Source of the DNA: DASQZT01 sp963728965
GTDB taxonomy: Bacteria > Acidobacteriota > Terriglobia > Bryobacterales > Bryobacteraceae
Length of the DNA stretch: 64,000 nt
Assembly: GCA_963728965.1 (NCBI GenBank)
Contig: CAVSMH010000006.1
Location: 744,001-808,000 of the forward strand
Direction: 5' to 3'
Under the pieces are notes generated by a model. That model made no database searches. It saw only the letters and a list, made by a program, of their open reading frames with translations, and was not told where the DNA came from. Both the position numbers and the translations under genes were made by a program. Every line of letters starts with the position of its first letter. The first letter of the stretch is position 1. Below are positions 1 through 8,814 of this stretch, piece after piece.

Positions 1-198
1 TTGACCAGCTTCGGCGATGGCGGACGCCAACCGGGTGAATTCTACGCCGTACACAGTATCGCCACGGATTCCAAGGGCAACATCTTCACCACCGAGACGT
101 ATCGCGGACAGCGCGTGCAGCGGTTCGTGTACAAGGGGCTGGCGCCGGTGACCAAAAAGGACCAGGGAGTAGTCTGGCCAAAGGCGGGAAAGAGTTAA
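1..198 (+). CDS. NHL-repeat beta-propeller protein, C-terminal end (partial)
   Basis: Only the last 65 codons are inside the window; the gene begins upstream of base 1. The residues GEFYAVHSIATDSKGNIF followed by ETYRGQRVQRF are the pattern of an NHL repeat (6-bladed propeller), ending in a short basic tail. NHL propellers of this kind are usually secreted binding or lyase-related proteins; nothing here fixes a substrate. It ends 17 bp from the end of a convergent second propeller gene. The TTG at base 1 is in frame but should not be read as a start. Confidence 0.6.
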   Translation: MTSFGDGGRQPGEFYAVHSIATDSKGNIFTTETYRGQRVQRFVYKGLAPVTKKDQGVVWPKAGKS

Positions 199-214
199 TC
201 CGCCCGATCACCAC

Positions 215-1168
215 CTACTGGATCCACGCCATGCCATCGGGCCCATTCCCGGTCTGGATCCGGGACTGCAATTCCAGTCCATTCAGGTCGATCACGGCGA
301 CGTTGTTATCCCCGGTTACCGCCACGTAAGCGCGCGCACCGCCAGGCTCTACCAGAATCCCAGCCACCTGCCGCCCAAGGTTCATGCGCTTCACTTCTTT
401 CCGTGTGGCGCGCTCGAGCACGAGCAGGTCGCCGGCTTCGAGGTCGGAGATCAGCACCAGTTGGCCGTCGGGCGTGAATTTCAGGCGGTTGGAGCGCTTC
501 GTCTGCACGCCGAAGGTGTGGACCACCTTGCGGGTGGCGACATCGATGATCGACACGGTGCCGTCGCGCGAGTTCGCCGCCCAGATCTGCTTGCCATCGG
601 GCGACAGGTCGAATCCTTCGGGACCCTTGCCCACCGGAACGACGGTTTCGTTCCAGTTGCCCACCCCGGCGGGTTCGATGATGCTGATGCTGTCGGAGCC
701 GATGTTGGAAGTGAAGATCTGGCGCTCGCCGGGAGTGACCAGGACCATGTGCGTGGCGTTTTGGCCGGTCCCGAGCAGCCAGTCGATGCGGTTCGAGGCC
801 GGGTCGTAGCGCCCGATCAGCTTGTTCAGTTCGGCGGTGAAGTAGAGCTTGCCGTCGGCGAAATCGAGCCCGTGCGGGCGGGTCATCGGGCTGAGATCGA
901 ACCGGTGCAGTTCCTTGCGGGCCGCAATGTCGATCACGGAGATGGTCTTGCCGCCGTAGTTGGACGTGAACGCGAGTTTCCCATCGCCGGACGCCGCCAC
1001 CTCGTGCGGCTGCTCTCCCGTCTGGACGCGTCCCAGCACCTTCCCGCTCACCGGATCGACAATGGCCAGCGAACCCTCTTTGTTCAATACCAGAAGCGTG
1101 GCGCCGTGGACCGCCGCGGCCATGGTCGCGGCGGCGGCGGCCAAGCGCAGGATGTTGCCGAGATTCAT
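215..1168 (-). CDS. YncE-like 7-bladed beta-propeller protein, exported
   Basis: The 317-residue protein has an N-terminal signal peptide (MNLGNILRLAAAAATMAAAVHGA) and then repeated blades with the motif pattern xVxVIDxxxxKxxxxxxxGxxPxGxxxSPDGK, for example DLSPDGKQIWAANS and VSIIDVATRKV. This is the YncE / quinohemoprotein-like surface propeller family; such proteins bind ligands or partner proteins in the periplasm, and the exact role is unknown. The start at 1168 is preferred over an upstream in-frame codon because GGAGGGAAGG lies just before it and a signal peptide follows directly. It is divergent from galK, with about 50 bp between them that must hold both promoters. Confidence 0.75.
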   Translation of the reverse strand: MNLGNILRLAAAAATMAAAVHGATLLVLNKEGSLAIVDPVSGKVLGRVQTGEQPHEVAASGDGKLAFTSNYGGKTISVIDIAARKELHRFDLSPMTRPHGLDFADGKLYFTAELNKLIGRYDPASNRIDWLLGTGQNATHMVLVTPGERQIFTSNIGSDSISIIEPAGVGNWNETVVPVGKGPEGFDLSPDGKQIWAANSRDGTVSIIDVATRKVVHTFGVQTKRSNRLKFTPDGQLVLISDLEAGDLLVLERATRKEVKRMNLGRQVAGILVEPGGARAYVAVTGDNNVAVIDLNGLELQSRIQTGNGPDGMAWIQ

Positions 1169-1220
1169 TTCCTTCCCTCCATCGATAGCGGAATGATATC
1201 GTGATCGGGAGCGACAGTAA

Positions 1221-2411
1221 ATGACCGACCTTCTCGATCCCATCGACGAACTCATCGAAATTTACGGTAAAGACGGCGAAATCCGCGTGGTGGAGGTTCC
1301 CGGGCGGGTGAACCTGATCGGCGAGCACGTCGACTATCACGGTCTTCCGGTTCTGCCCGTGGCCCTGCACCGGTCCATTCGGGTTGCCTTTCGCGCGCGT
1401 GCCGACAACCGCATCCGCGCGGTCAGCGCGGGAGGCTACGGGTGCCGGGAGTTCGAATGGACTCCCCAGCTGCAACCGACCGCCGCCGGCGATTGGGAGA
1501 ACTACATTCGGGCGGCCGCTCAAACCGTGGCACGGGCATTCCTGCCCGGGATGCCTCTCCGCGGCATCGATGCCGCGGTGGTTTCGAATCTCCCGGCCGC
1601 CGCCGGCCTCTCGTCCTCTACCGCCCTGCTGGTGGCCTTCACTCTGGCGCTGTTGCGGGCCAATCACCAGGCGCCTTCGTTCGAGGAGTTGATGGAAGTG
1701 CTCCCCGATGGCGAGCAGTTCGTGGGCACCCGCGGCGGAGGTATGGACCACGCGGCGGTATTGGGCTCTCGCTCCGGAACCGCATCGCTGATCCACTTTG
1801 GCCCGGTCGCCGTCCGCCCGATTCCGGTCCCGCCGGGCTGGGGGTTCCTGGTCGCTCACAGCCTGGTCACGGCGGAGAAATCCGGCGGCGCCCGGCAGGC
1901 CTACAATGCGCGGCGCGCGGCCGGCACCGTGGCCCGCGAAAGACTGGGATTCAGCTCGTACCATGCCGCGGCCGACGGGCGCACGCTCGAGGAACTTCAC
2001 GATCTGTCGCAGGGATTGGGCACCGAAGAAGAGCGGGACAGCTTTCTCCACGTTACCGGCGAGGCGTTGCGCGTCCGCTCGGCCGTGTGTGCCCTGGAAC
2101 GCGCCGACGCCGATACGTTCGGTCGGCTCCTCCTCGAGTCCCACGCCAGCCTGCGGTATCGCTTGCATGTGAGTTGCTCCGCGCTGGACCGGCTGGTGGA
2201 TGCCGCCATGTCGAGCGGCGCCCTCGGGGCGCGCCTCACCGGTGCGGGCTTTGGCGGATGCGCGGTGGTATTCTGCCGGAAGCCGGAAATGGCTGAGGTG
2301 CGCGCCGGGCTGATCCAACGGTTCTATGCGGGCTGTGCGGAATTCGATGCCGATCGCCACCTGATCGAAGTCGAACCGGCCTCTGGAGTTCTTCACGCGG
2401 AGAAACGCTGA
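1221..2411 (+). CDS. galK: Galactokinase (GHMP kinase family)
   Basis: This 396-residue protein has the galactokinase signature GRVNLIGEHVDYHG near residue 30, the GHMP ATP-binding motif AAAGLSSSTAL in the middle and the C-terminal motif LTGAGFGGCAVVF. Known members phosphorylate galactose (or a related sugar) at C1 in the cytoplasm at the head of the Leloir pathway. Length fits the family. GGGAGCGAC lies about 6 bp before the ATG. A sodium:solute symporter begins 3 bp after its stop, so uptake and phosphorylation are probably co-expressed. Related GHMP sugar kinases (for example N-acetylgalactosamine or arabinose kinases) share these motifs, so the exact sugar is inferred. Confidence 0.85.
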   Translation: MTDLLDPIDELIEIYGKDGEIRVVEVPGRVNLIGEHVDYHGLPVLPVALHRSIRVAFRARADNRIRAVSAGGYGCREFEWTPQLQPTAAGDWENYIRAAAQTVARAFLPGMPLRGIDAAVVSNLPAAAGLSSSTALLVAFTLALLRANHQAPSFEELMEVLPDGEQFVGTRGGGMDHAAVLGSRSGTASLIHFGPVAVRPIPVPPGWGFLVAHSLVTAEKSGGARQAYNARRAAGTVARERLGFSSYHAAADGRTLEELHDLSQGLGTEEERDSFLHVTGEALRVRSAVCALERADADTFGRLLLESHASLRYRLHVSCSALDRLVDAAMSSGALGARLTGAGFGGCAVVFCRKPEMAEVRAGLIQRFYAGCAEFDADRHLIEVEPASGVLHAEKR

Positions 2412-2414
2412 CTT

Positions 2415-4217
2415 ATGCAGCTTCATACGCTGGATTGGATCATCGCCCTTGTTTCGGTGTTGATTTGCTTCGCACCGGCGCTGTTCTTCGGCAAACGCTC
2501 GGGCAAGAGCACCGCCGAATTCTTTGCCTCCGGGCGGTCCGTACCCTGGTGGCTCGCCGGCCTCTCCATGGTCGCCACCACGTTTTCGAGCGATACCCCG
2601 AACCTGGTGGCCAATTTCGTCCGCACCCAGGGTGTGGCCGGCAATTGGCAGTGGTGGGCGTTCACCCTGACCGGCGTCGCCACTGTGTTTTTCTATGCCC
2701 GGCTCTGGCGGCGCTCGGGCGTGCTGACCGACCTGGAATTTTACGAGCTGCGCTACTCCGGCAAAGCCGCGAGCGCCGTGCGCGGCTTCCGGTCGGTGTA
2801 CCTGGGGCTGCTGTTCAACTGCTTCATCATGGCCACGGTGAACCTGGCCGCGTGCAAGATCGCCGCCGTGCTATTTGGATTCAGCCGCTGGCAGACCTTG
2901 GCCGCCGTGGGCCTGCTCAACGTGGTGTTCGCCGCGCATTCGGGCCTCTGGGGAGTGCTGGTCATCGACATGATCCAGTTCTTCATCAAGATGTCGGCGG
3001 TGATCGCGGCGGCTTACTTTTCGGTGACCCTGCCCCAGGTGGGCGGACTCCACGGCCTCGTCGACAAGCTTTCGCATCTGCGCGGGCCGGGTGGTTTGAA
3101 CTACCTGAACATGCTGCCCGACTTCACCAACAACTGGGATCTCGCACTGGCCGTGTTCATCCTGCCCGTCGCCGTGCAGTGGTGGGCGGTATGGTACCCG
3201 GGCGCGGAGCCCGGCGGCGGCAGCTACATCGCGCAGCGCATGTTGGCGTCCAAATCGGAGAAAGACGCGCTGGGCGGAACCCTGTTCTTCAACGTCGCCC
3301 ATTACGTGCTGCGGCCATGGCCCTGGATTCTCACGGGCCTCGCTTCCCTCATCGTCTATCCCACCCTGGGCGACATCCAGAAGGCCTTTCCGCACCTCGA
3401 CCCGACGCTGGTGGGCCACGATATCGCATTCCCCGCGATGCTGCGGTTTCTCCCCGCCGGCTGGATGGGGCTGATGCTGGGCGGCCTGATCGCCGCGAAC
3501 TCCTCCACCATCCTCACCCACCTCAACTGGGGCGCTTCCTACCTGGTGCACGACTTCTACCGCCGCTTCATCAAGACGGGCATGTCCGAGCACCATTACG
3601 TGACCGCGGGCCGCGTCGCGACGATTGTGCTGTTCGTCGGCTCGTCGGCCACCGTGTACGCCCTCGACACCGCCCAGGGTGCGTTTAACCTGATTCTGCA
3701 AATCGGTGGCGGCACCGGCCTGCTCTACCTGGTGCGCTGGTTCTGGTGGCGGGTCACCGCCTGGTGCGAGATCGCGGCGATGACCAGTTCGTTCATAGTG
3801 TCCATGGTATTTCTGGTGATGGCGAAGAACGGTTTCGTGATTGCCACTGCGCCGCAACTGGTCATCACCATTGCCGTGACGACGGTGTGCTGGTTGATCA
3901 TGGCCTACGCCGGGCCGCAGACCGATGAGGCCACGCTGATCGCCTTTTACCGCAAGGTGCATCCCTTCGGTCCCGGCTGGGCCGGCATACGCGCCAAGGC
4001 GGGTATCACGGCTGCCGAGGCCGCCGCCGAATCCAAGAGCGAAAACTTCCCCCTGGCCCTGGTCGGATGGCTCAGCGGCTGCATCATGATCTGGTCCGCG
4101 CTCTTTGCGGTCGGCAATCTCCTGTACGGCCGGATGGGATACACCTTGGGCCTCCTGGCCGTATTCGTCGTCAGTTCGTTCGTTCTCATTCAGGTGGTCC
4201 GTCGCCTCTGGAGATAG
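2415..4217 (+). CDS. Sodium:solute symporter (SSS family), probable sugar uptake
   Basis: A 600-residue polytopic membrane protein with about 13-14 hydrophobic segments and the SSS-family N-terminal pattern (FFGKRSGKSTAEFFASGRS, then WWLAGLSMVATTFSSDTP). SSS proteins couple Na+ entry to uptake of sugars, amino acids or organic acids. Its ATG is 3 bp after the galactokinase stop, with a GGAGAAA site inside the end of galK, so the two are translationally close and the cargo is likely galactose or a related hexose. The substrate is inferred from context only. It converges with hpnD, whose stop is 34 bp away. Confidence 0.85.
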   Translation: MQLHTLDWIIALVSVLICFAPALFFGKRSGKSTAEFFASGRSVPWWLAGLSMVATTFSSDTPNLVANFVRTQGVAGNWQWWAFTLTGVATVFFYARLWRRSGVLTDLEFYELRYSGKAASAVRGFRSVYLGLLFNCFIMATVNLAACKIAAVLFGFSRWQTLAAVGLLNVVFAAHSGLWGVLVIDMIQFFIKMSAVIAAAYFSVTLPQVGGLHGLVDKLSHLRGPGGLNYLNMLPDFTNNWDLALAVFILPVAVQWWAVWYPGAEPGGGSYIAQRMLASKSEKDALGGTLFFNVAHYVLRPWPWILTGLASLIVYPTLGDIQKAFPHLDPTLVGHDIAFPAMLRFLPAGWMGLMLGGLIAANSSTILTHLNWGASYLVHDFYRRFIKTGMSEHHYVTAGRVATIVLFVGSSATVYALDTAQGAFNLILQIGGGTGLLYLVRWFWWRVTAWCEIAAMTSSFIVSMVFLVMAKNGFVIATAPQLVITIAVTTVCWLIMAYAGPQTDEATLIAFYRKVHPFGPGWAGIRAKAGITAAEAAAESKSENFPLALVGWLSGCIMIWSALFAVGNLLYGRMGYTLGLLAVFVVSSFVLIQVVRRLWR

Positions 4218-4251
4218 CGGCGTCCGGTGAAGGCGCCCGCCCCTGGCCGTC

Positions 4252-5091
4252 TCAGGACACCAGTGCGCGCATCACGATCCACGACTTTTCCAGGGGCGAG
4301 AGCCGCACCCGCCGCCGGAATACATCGTAGTTGGTCCCCTCAATGCGTTCGAGCAGGCGCGAATAAATCGACACGAGTGCCCACAACGACGACCGGCTGC
4401 GCTGGTGAACCAGGTCCAGCAGCGGCAGCGACTCGCTATAGTAGGCACGCGCCCGCGCCGCTTCAAAGCGCATCAGGCGCAGAAAATTCTCGTTGCGGTT
4501 GCCGATCCGCAGGTCGTCTTCCGAAACGCCGAATCGCCGCAGGTCTTCCGCCGGCAGATAGACCCGTTCGCGCTCGGCGTCCTCCCGAATGTCGCGCAGG
4601 ATGTTGGTGAGTTGGAACGCGATCCCGCACTTCTCCGCCAGCGGAAGGGCGCTTTTCGTGTCGAAACCAAAAATGTGAATGGTGGTCAACCCCACCACCG
4701 AAGCCACCTGATAGCAGTAGCGGTAGAGTTCGTCGAAGCTTTCCACGCGCCGCGGGCCCAGGTCCGACGACACGCCGTCGATCATCGCGCGGAAGTAGTC
4801 GTGCGGAATCCCGAACCGCCGCACCGTGTGATGAAAGGCCGGCCATACCGGATGCCCGCTGAAGCGCCCCTCCAGCGCCGCTTCCATCTCCATGCGCCAA
4901 AGGTTGATGGCCGCGCGGCTCGCCCCCGGACCGTCGCTGAGGTCGTCGCAGTACCGCATGAACGCGTAGATGGCGCACATCGCCTTGCGCTGCTGGGCCG
5001 AAAGCAGCAGAAACGAGTAGTAGAAGTTCTTGGCGCGCCTTCGCGCCACCCGCAGGCAGTAGTCGTACGATTGCTCTACTTCCCGCATCAT
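4252..5091 (-). CDS. hpnD: Presqualene diphosphate synthase HpnD
   Basis: This 279-residue all-alpha prenyl synthase has the first Asp-rich motif in YAFMRYCDDLSD (about residue 42) and the second in QLTNILRDIREDAERERVYLP (about residue 160). In the HpnCDE route HpnD condenses two farnesyl diphosphates to presqualene diphosphate. It is the last gene of the hopanoid operon and overlaps the end of hpnC by 4 bp (ATGA), implying translational coupling. The HpnD rather than HpnC call rests on the NFYYSFLLLSAQQR-type N-terminus; the two paralogues are similar, so a swap of names is the main alternative. Confidence 0.85.
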   Translation of the reverse strand: MMREVEQSYDYCLRVARRRAKNFYYSFLLLSAQQRKAMCAIYAFMRYCDDLSDGPGASRAAINLWRMEMEAALEGRFSGHPVWPAFHHTVRRFGIPHDYFRAMIDGVSSDLGPRRVESFDELYRYCYQVASVVGLTTIHIFGFDTKSALPLAEKCGIAFQLTNILRDIREDAERERVYLPAEDLRRFGVSEDDLRIGNRNENFLRLMRFEAARARAYYSESLPLLDLVHQRSRSSLWALVSIYSRLLERIEGTNYDVFRRRVRLSPLEKSWIVMRALVS

Positions 5092-6023
5092 GCCGCCCTC
5101 AAAAAGGCCACCCGCGCCAGGGAGGCCACCAACAGCCGCACTCGTTCCATCTTCGAAATGGCCGGCCGCGCGGCCAGGACATTGTAGTCCTGCTGTTCGA
5201 TTTTATCCAGAACGCGCATGCCACCGCGGCTGAAAAGGTCGATATCGAGGGCCAGTCGCCGGTCCACCATCCGCACCAACGGGAGGCCTTCCCGGAACAG
5301 CCCGCGCGCCTTATCGACGATCTCGCGCATTACTTCGCGGAATCCCGCCGTGAAGCGCTTCGCCTGCAGGTCTTCGAGGGCGTAGCCGTGCCGCTCCATC
5401 ACGTCTATGGGAATGTACACACGATCCTTGAGCAGGTCCACGGTAATGTCCTGCCAGAAATTGGCGAGTTGGAGCGCCGTGCAGGTGGCATCGGAGAGCT
5501 TCTGGCGCGCCCGGTCGGAGTAGCCGCACAGGTACAATACGAGGCGCCCGACCGGATTGGCCGAGTTCCGGCAGTAGCCGAATAGCTCGTCCCAGTTGCG
5601 GTATCGCGTCACTGCCTGGTCTTGCACGAATGCCGCGATCAGGTCCGCAAGCGGCTCCCGTGGAATCCCGTATTGCTTCACCGTCGGCAGCAGCGCGACG
5701 AACACCGGGTGCGCGGCGCGACCCTGGTACAAGGCTTCCAACTCACCGCGCCACCACGCCAGCAGGCGCAGACGCTCCGCCCGGTCGCCGATCTCGTCCC
5801 CCAGATCGTCTGCCCACCGGCAATACGAATAGACGTTGTAGAAATCCTGGTGCAGGCGCTTGGGCAACAGGAAGCTCACGACATGAAAATTCTCGTAGTG
5901 GTGTGTCGCGAGCCAGCGTGTGTAGCTCTGCGCCTCCGCCAGCGTGTAGGACTCGCCAAGCGCTTCCGCCGACCGCACAAACGCGGCGGGCGTCAGAAAC
6001 GGGCGTGCTCCGGCGCCCCCCAT
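5088..6023 (-). CDS. hpnC: Hydroxysqualene synthase HpnC
   Basis: The 311-residue squalene/phytoene synthase family protein has NFHVVSFLLPKRLHQDFYNVY and the Asp-rich motif RWADDLGDE near residue 70, and a second motif QLANFWQDITVDLLKDRVYIP. The NF-V-S-LLP pattern is typical of HpnC, which converts presqualene diphosphate to hydroxysqualene. It starts 1 bp after the end of the second zinc dehydrogenase gene and overlaps hpnD by 4 bp. No hpnE (hydroxysqualene dehydrogenase, FAD-dependent) is found in the window, so the last step to squalene must be encoded elsewhere or done by another enzyme. Confidence 0.85.
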   Translation of the reverse strand: MGGAGARPFLTPAAFVRSAEALGESYTLAEAQSYTRWLATHHYENFHVVSFLLPKRLHQDFYNVYSYCRWADDLGDEIGDRAERLRLLAWWRGELEALYQGRAAHPVFVALLPTVKQYGIPREPLADLIAAFVQDQAVTRYRNWDELFGYCRNSANPVGRLVLYLCGYSDRARQKLSDATCTALQLANFWQDITVDLLKDRVYIPIDVMERHGYALEDLQAKRFTAGFREVMREIVDKARGLFREGLPLVRMVDRRLALDIDLFSRGGMRVLDKIEQQDYNVLAARPAISKMERVRLLVASLARVAFLRAA

Positions 6024-6024
6024 T

Positions 6025-7065
6025 TTACGGAACGATGGCCGTCTTCAGGTGCCCGTTGTGGCTCATCAGGTGCCGCATCACCTCGAGCAGATTCACCAGC
6101 GGCTCTTCGTTATTGACGAAGAAGGACGCCGTGATCTGGCCCGCGGCGACCAGGTCGAGCGCCTTCCGGATGTACGCCGGGGTGTGGTGGAAACTCGCCT
6201 TGCAGGTGATTTCGGAGTAGTGGAGAAGCGAGGTATCGAGCCTCACCTCGCTGTCGTTCGGACAGCCTCCGAAGAAATTGACCGTGCCGCCGCGCCGGAC
6301 CATGTTCACGGCCCATTCCCAGGTCTGCGGCTGGCCCACCGCTTCAATGGCGATATCGACGCCGCGCCCGTGCGTCATCTCGCGAATGGTTTTCACCGGG
6401 TTCGAGCCCTCGCCGGCCATAACGAGTTCATCGGCGCCCAGCGCGGCCGCGCGCTCCAGTTGGGTAGGCCGTCTACCTACCGCAATGACCCGGCAGCCGT
6501 ACAGCTTGGCGAGCTTCACGAACATCAGCCCGATCGGCCCCAGGCCGATGATGGCGATGGTGTCGCCCGCCCGGGGAGCCGTCTCATCGAGCCCCCGCAC
6601 CACGCACGCCAGCGGCTCTGCCAGGGCGGCGTCGTGATAGCCCACGTGTTCGGGAATCACATACGTGTTCCGCTCCACTATGCGCGCCGGGATGCGGATG
6701 TATTCGGCATAAGCGCCGTTGTTGAACAGCAGGTCTTCGCAAAGGTTTTCGAGATCGTGCTGGCAGAAGAAGCACTGTCCGCACGGGGCCGAGTTGGATG
6801 CCACGACACGTTGCCCCACCGAGAAGTTCCTGACATCCTCGCCGGCCGCGACGACGTCACCCGCCAGTTCGTGCCCGAACACGGCGGGCGGAACAATCAT
6901 CCGTGCGTGATACCCGCGCCGGAAAACTTTCACGTCCGTGCCGCACGTAAGCGCGACCCGGACGCGCACAAGCATGTCTCCGGCGCCAATTCGGGGAACC
7001 GCTACCGGCTCCACCTGCAGATGCTCCTTGCCGTAAAGAACGGCAGCCATCATCTGGCTATTCAC
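6025..7065 (-). CDS. Zinc-dependent medium-chain dehydrogenase in hopanoid operon (second copy)
   Basis: A medium-chain dehydrogenase/reductase of about 346 residues. Visible are the catalytic zinc ligands (LTCGTDVKVF, FGHELAGDV), the structural zinc Cys cluster CGQCFFCQHDLENLC and the Rossmann motif GLGPIGL. Known relatives are threonine/sorbitol dehydrogenase-like enzymes that interconvert alcohols and ketones or aldehydes with NAD(P). The chosen GTG start shares a base with the upstream stop (TAGTG) and has AGAGG 8 bp before it; a GTG 9 bp upstream or an ATG 12 bp downstream are alternatives. It lies between the paralogous dehydrogenase and hpnC with essentially no gaps, so a hopanoid role is likely by context, but the substrate is unknown. 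Confidence 0.8.
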   Translation of the reverse strand: MNSQMMAAVLYGKEHLQVEPVAVPRIGAGDMLVRVRVALTCGTDVKVFRRGYHARMIVPPAVFGHELAGDVVAAGEDVRNFSVGQRVVASNSAPCGQCFFCQHDLENLCEDLLFNNGAYAEYIRIPARIVERNTYVIPEHVGYHDAALAEPLACVVRGLDETAPRAGDTIAIIGLGPIGLMFVKLAKLYGCRVIAVGRRPTQLERAAALGADELVMAGEGSNPVKTIREMTHGRGVDIAIEAVGQPQTWEWAVNMVRRGGTVNFFGGCPNDSEVRLDTSLLHYSEITCKASFHHTPAYIRKALDLVAAGQITASFFVNNEEPLVNLLEVMRHLMSHNGHLKTAIVP

Positions 7066-8120
7066 TATGACCACCTCTGTGGCTGAACGATTATTTTCAA
7101 CGATTTAGGTCCTGGATGCAATGCCAAATCGAATCCTGAACGGATTTTAACCAAAGGCAGACGGTGAGAAATCAACTCATCCAGCGGCAACGCGCCGCCA
7201 AAAACCAGATATGCGGACTCTTTTTGTAAATCCACCGATGCACTATAGCAGCCAAAGAGTGTCCGCTCACCAGCGCACAGGTCCGCGCCCGAAGCTTCAA
7301 TGCGTTCGGCCGCGGAGGTCTGCGCGAACAGCAGAATTCGCGAGCCCGCCCGTGAGCAGGCAATTGCCTGATCCACGATGCCGGGGATGGCGGTCGCCAC
7401 GATCACCAGGTCCGCGCCGCGGCCCTCGCTCAGCCTGCGCACTTCCGCCGGTACATCCATGCCACGCGGATTCCAGGCATAATCGGCGCCGCAGCGCCCG
7501 GAAAGCTCGCGCCGCTCGGCGATCGTATCCGTCGCCACCACGCGCGCGCCGGTGCGGTGCACCAGCATGGTGAAGATCAATCCGATCGGCCCCTGGCCCA
7601 AAATCGCCACCACGTCTTCGGGTTGCGGGCTGCACTGTACGACGGCTTTCAGGCAGGTATTGAGCGGCTCCACCAGCGCGGCGCGGTCGAACGACACACC
7701 CTCGGGAATCTTCTCGACACCGCGCTCGACGATCCAGTCCATCACCCGGACATATTGCGCGAACCCGCCGCCCGCTGGTTCGAACCCGGCCGTGATTCCC
7801 ACTTTCTTGTACACCGGGCATTGCGCGTAGATCTGACGCCGGCAGTAAAAACACTGCATGCACGGAATATGGTGAAACGCCACCACGCGGTCGCCCGGTT
7901 GGAACTTGGCGACCCCCCTTCCCGCCATCACCACCACGCCGGCGGTTTCGTGTCCGTACACGCGCGGCGGAGCCAGCAGGTCGTACTCGATCTTCTTCAG
8001 ATCGGTGTGGCAAATGCCGCATGCCTCCACCCGAACCAGGATTTCTCCCGGCCCTATCGCTGGAGTGGGGATCTCCTCTACGTTGACGACACCCCGGCCG
8101 CGATACACGGCCGCGTGCAT
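7065..8120 (-). CDS. Zinc-dependent medium-chain dehydrogenase in hopanoid operon (first copy)
   Basis: A 351-residue medium-chain dehydrogenase with catalytic zinc motifs CGICHTDLKKIE and YGHETAGVV, four structural Cys in CMQCFYCRRQIYAQC and the nucleotide-binding motif GQGPIGL. It follows hpnG by 22 bp and overlaps the next dehydrogenase by one base, so it belongs to the hopanoid operon. The start at 8120 has CCGGAG 3-4 bp before it and begins the family's usual N-terminus (MHAAVYRGRGVVNVEEIP). The only aldehyde expected next to HpnG is ring-opened ribosylhopane, so reduction to bacteriohopanetetrol is an attractive but unproven role. The two copies are clearly distinct in sequence, so they are old duplicates or separate recruits. 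Confidence 0.8.
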   Translation of the reverse strand: MHAAVYRGRGVVNVEEIPTPAIGPGEILVRVEACGICHTDLKKIEYDLLAPPRVYGHETAGVVVMAGRGVAKFQPGDRVVAFHHIPCMQCFYCRRQIYAQCPVYKKVGITAGFEPAGGGFAQYVRVMDWIVERGVEKIPEGVSFDRAALVEPLNTCLKAVVQCSPQPEDVVAILGQGPIGLIFTMLVHRTGARVVATDTIAERRELSGRCGADYAWNPRGMDVPAEVRRLSEGRGADLVIVATAIPGIVDQAIACSRAGSRILLFAQTSAAERIEASGADLCAGERTLFGCYSASVDLQKESAYLVFGGALPLDELISHRLPLVKIRSGFDLALHPGPKSLKIIVQPQRWS

Positions 8121-8142
8121 GGTCTCCGGAATGCGGCCCAGC

Positions 8143-8814
8143 TCAGAATCGGCAATCGGCAAAAAAGTCTCCCAGAGCGCGGGCGGCCCGGGTGCACCGG
8201 TTTCGTAACCGGAGCAACTCGGGCAATCGCTCGGTCGGATGGCGCAGCACTTGACGTAAAAGAACCATTGTATCGAAGTGGCCGTCCGGCCGGAGCGCGG
8301 CGTTGAAATCGTTCGCCAGATTTTCGTGCGCCAGGTCGGTAACGGATTTAATGCTGTAAAACGGCACACCGGCGGCCCGGGCACGATCGGCCACACCGGC
8401 CGCTTCCATCTCCACCGCCACGGCCCCCGATGCGCGCAGAATCGCCTTTTCCGCCGCCGTCAACACCACCCGATCCGCCGTGTGGATGCGCCCCACCCGA
8501 TGTGGCCGGCCGGTCCTTGCGGTGGTCCCCGCCCCGACCACGATTTCCGCAATCGCCAGCGTCTCGTCGAGCGCCCCGCAAAATCCGGTGCTGATCACGC
8601 CCTCCAACGGCACTCGCTCTGCCGCGCTGTTCACCGCGGCCGACGCCCGCTTCACACCCACCCCGTTTGCGACCAGCAGCACCTCGCGGCCGCACAGCGT
8701 GCCGGCGCGCGCCCAGTCCACTCGGAGTCCCGCGGGGCGTCCGTCTTTCACGTGCTTCAGCACGCCCGAGAACTCCCTGGCGTCCGACGCTACGAAGAGG
8801 AGCACTGGAACCAT
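8143..8814 (-). CDS. hpnG: Hopanoid-associated phosphorylase HpnG
   Basis: This 223-residue protein is of the nucleoside phosphorylase / MTA nucleosidase fold: GVISTGFCGALDETLAIAEIVV in the middle, the substrate-binding VEMEAAGVADRARAAGVPF and SVTDLAHENLANDF near the C-terminus. HpnG removes adenine from adenosylhopane to give a ribosylhopane (phospho)sugar. The position between hpnA and the dehydrogenases supports this. The start at 8814 lies 25 bp inside the end of hpnA with GGTGG before it; longer in-frame extensions read through hpnA and look like shadow sequence. Confidence 0.8.
   Translation of the reverse strand: MVPVLLFVASDAREFSGVLKHVKDGRPAGLRVDWARAGTLCGREVLLVANGVGVKRASAAVNSAAERVPLEGVISTGFCGALDETLAIAEIVVGAGTTARTGRPHRVGRIHTADRVVLTAAEKAILRASGAVAVEMEAAGVADRARAAGVPFYSIKSVTDLAHENLANDFNAALRPDGHFDTMVLLRQVLRHPTERLPELLRLRNRCTRAARALGDFFADCRF

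Noticed and set aside
306..2426. Very long minus-strand open frame of about 700 codons across the propeller and galactokinase genes
   Set aside because: Antisense shadow in GC-rich DNA. It is rich in Arg, Gly and His, has no recognisable domain, and both covered genes have clear family motifs.
2871..3962. Long minus-strand frame inside the sodium symporter gene
   Set aside because: His/Gln/Gly/Arg-rich low-information translation, wholly inside a clear membrane protein gene; a composition artefact.
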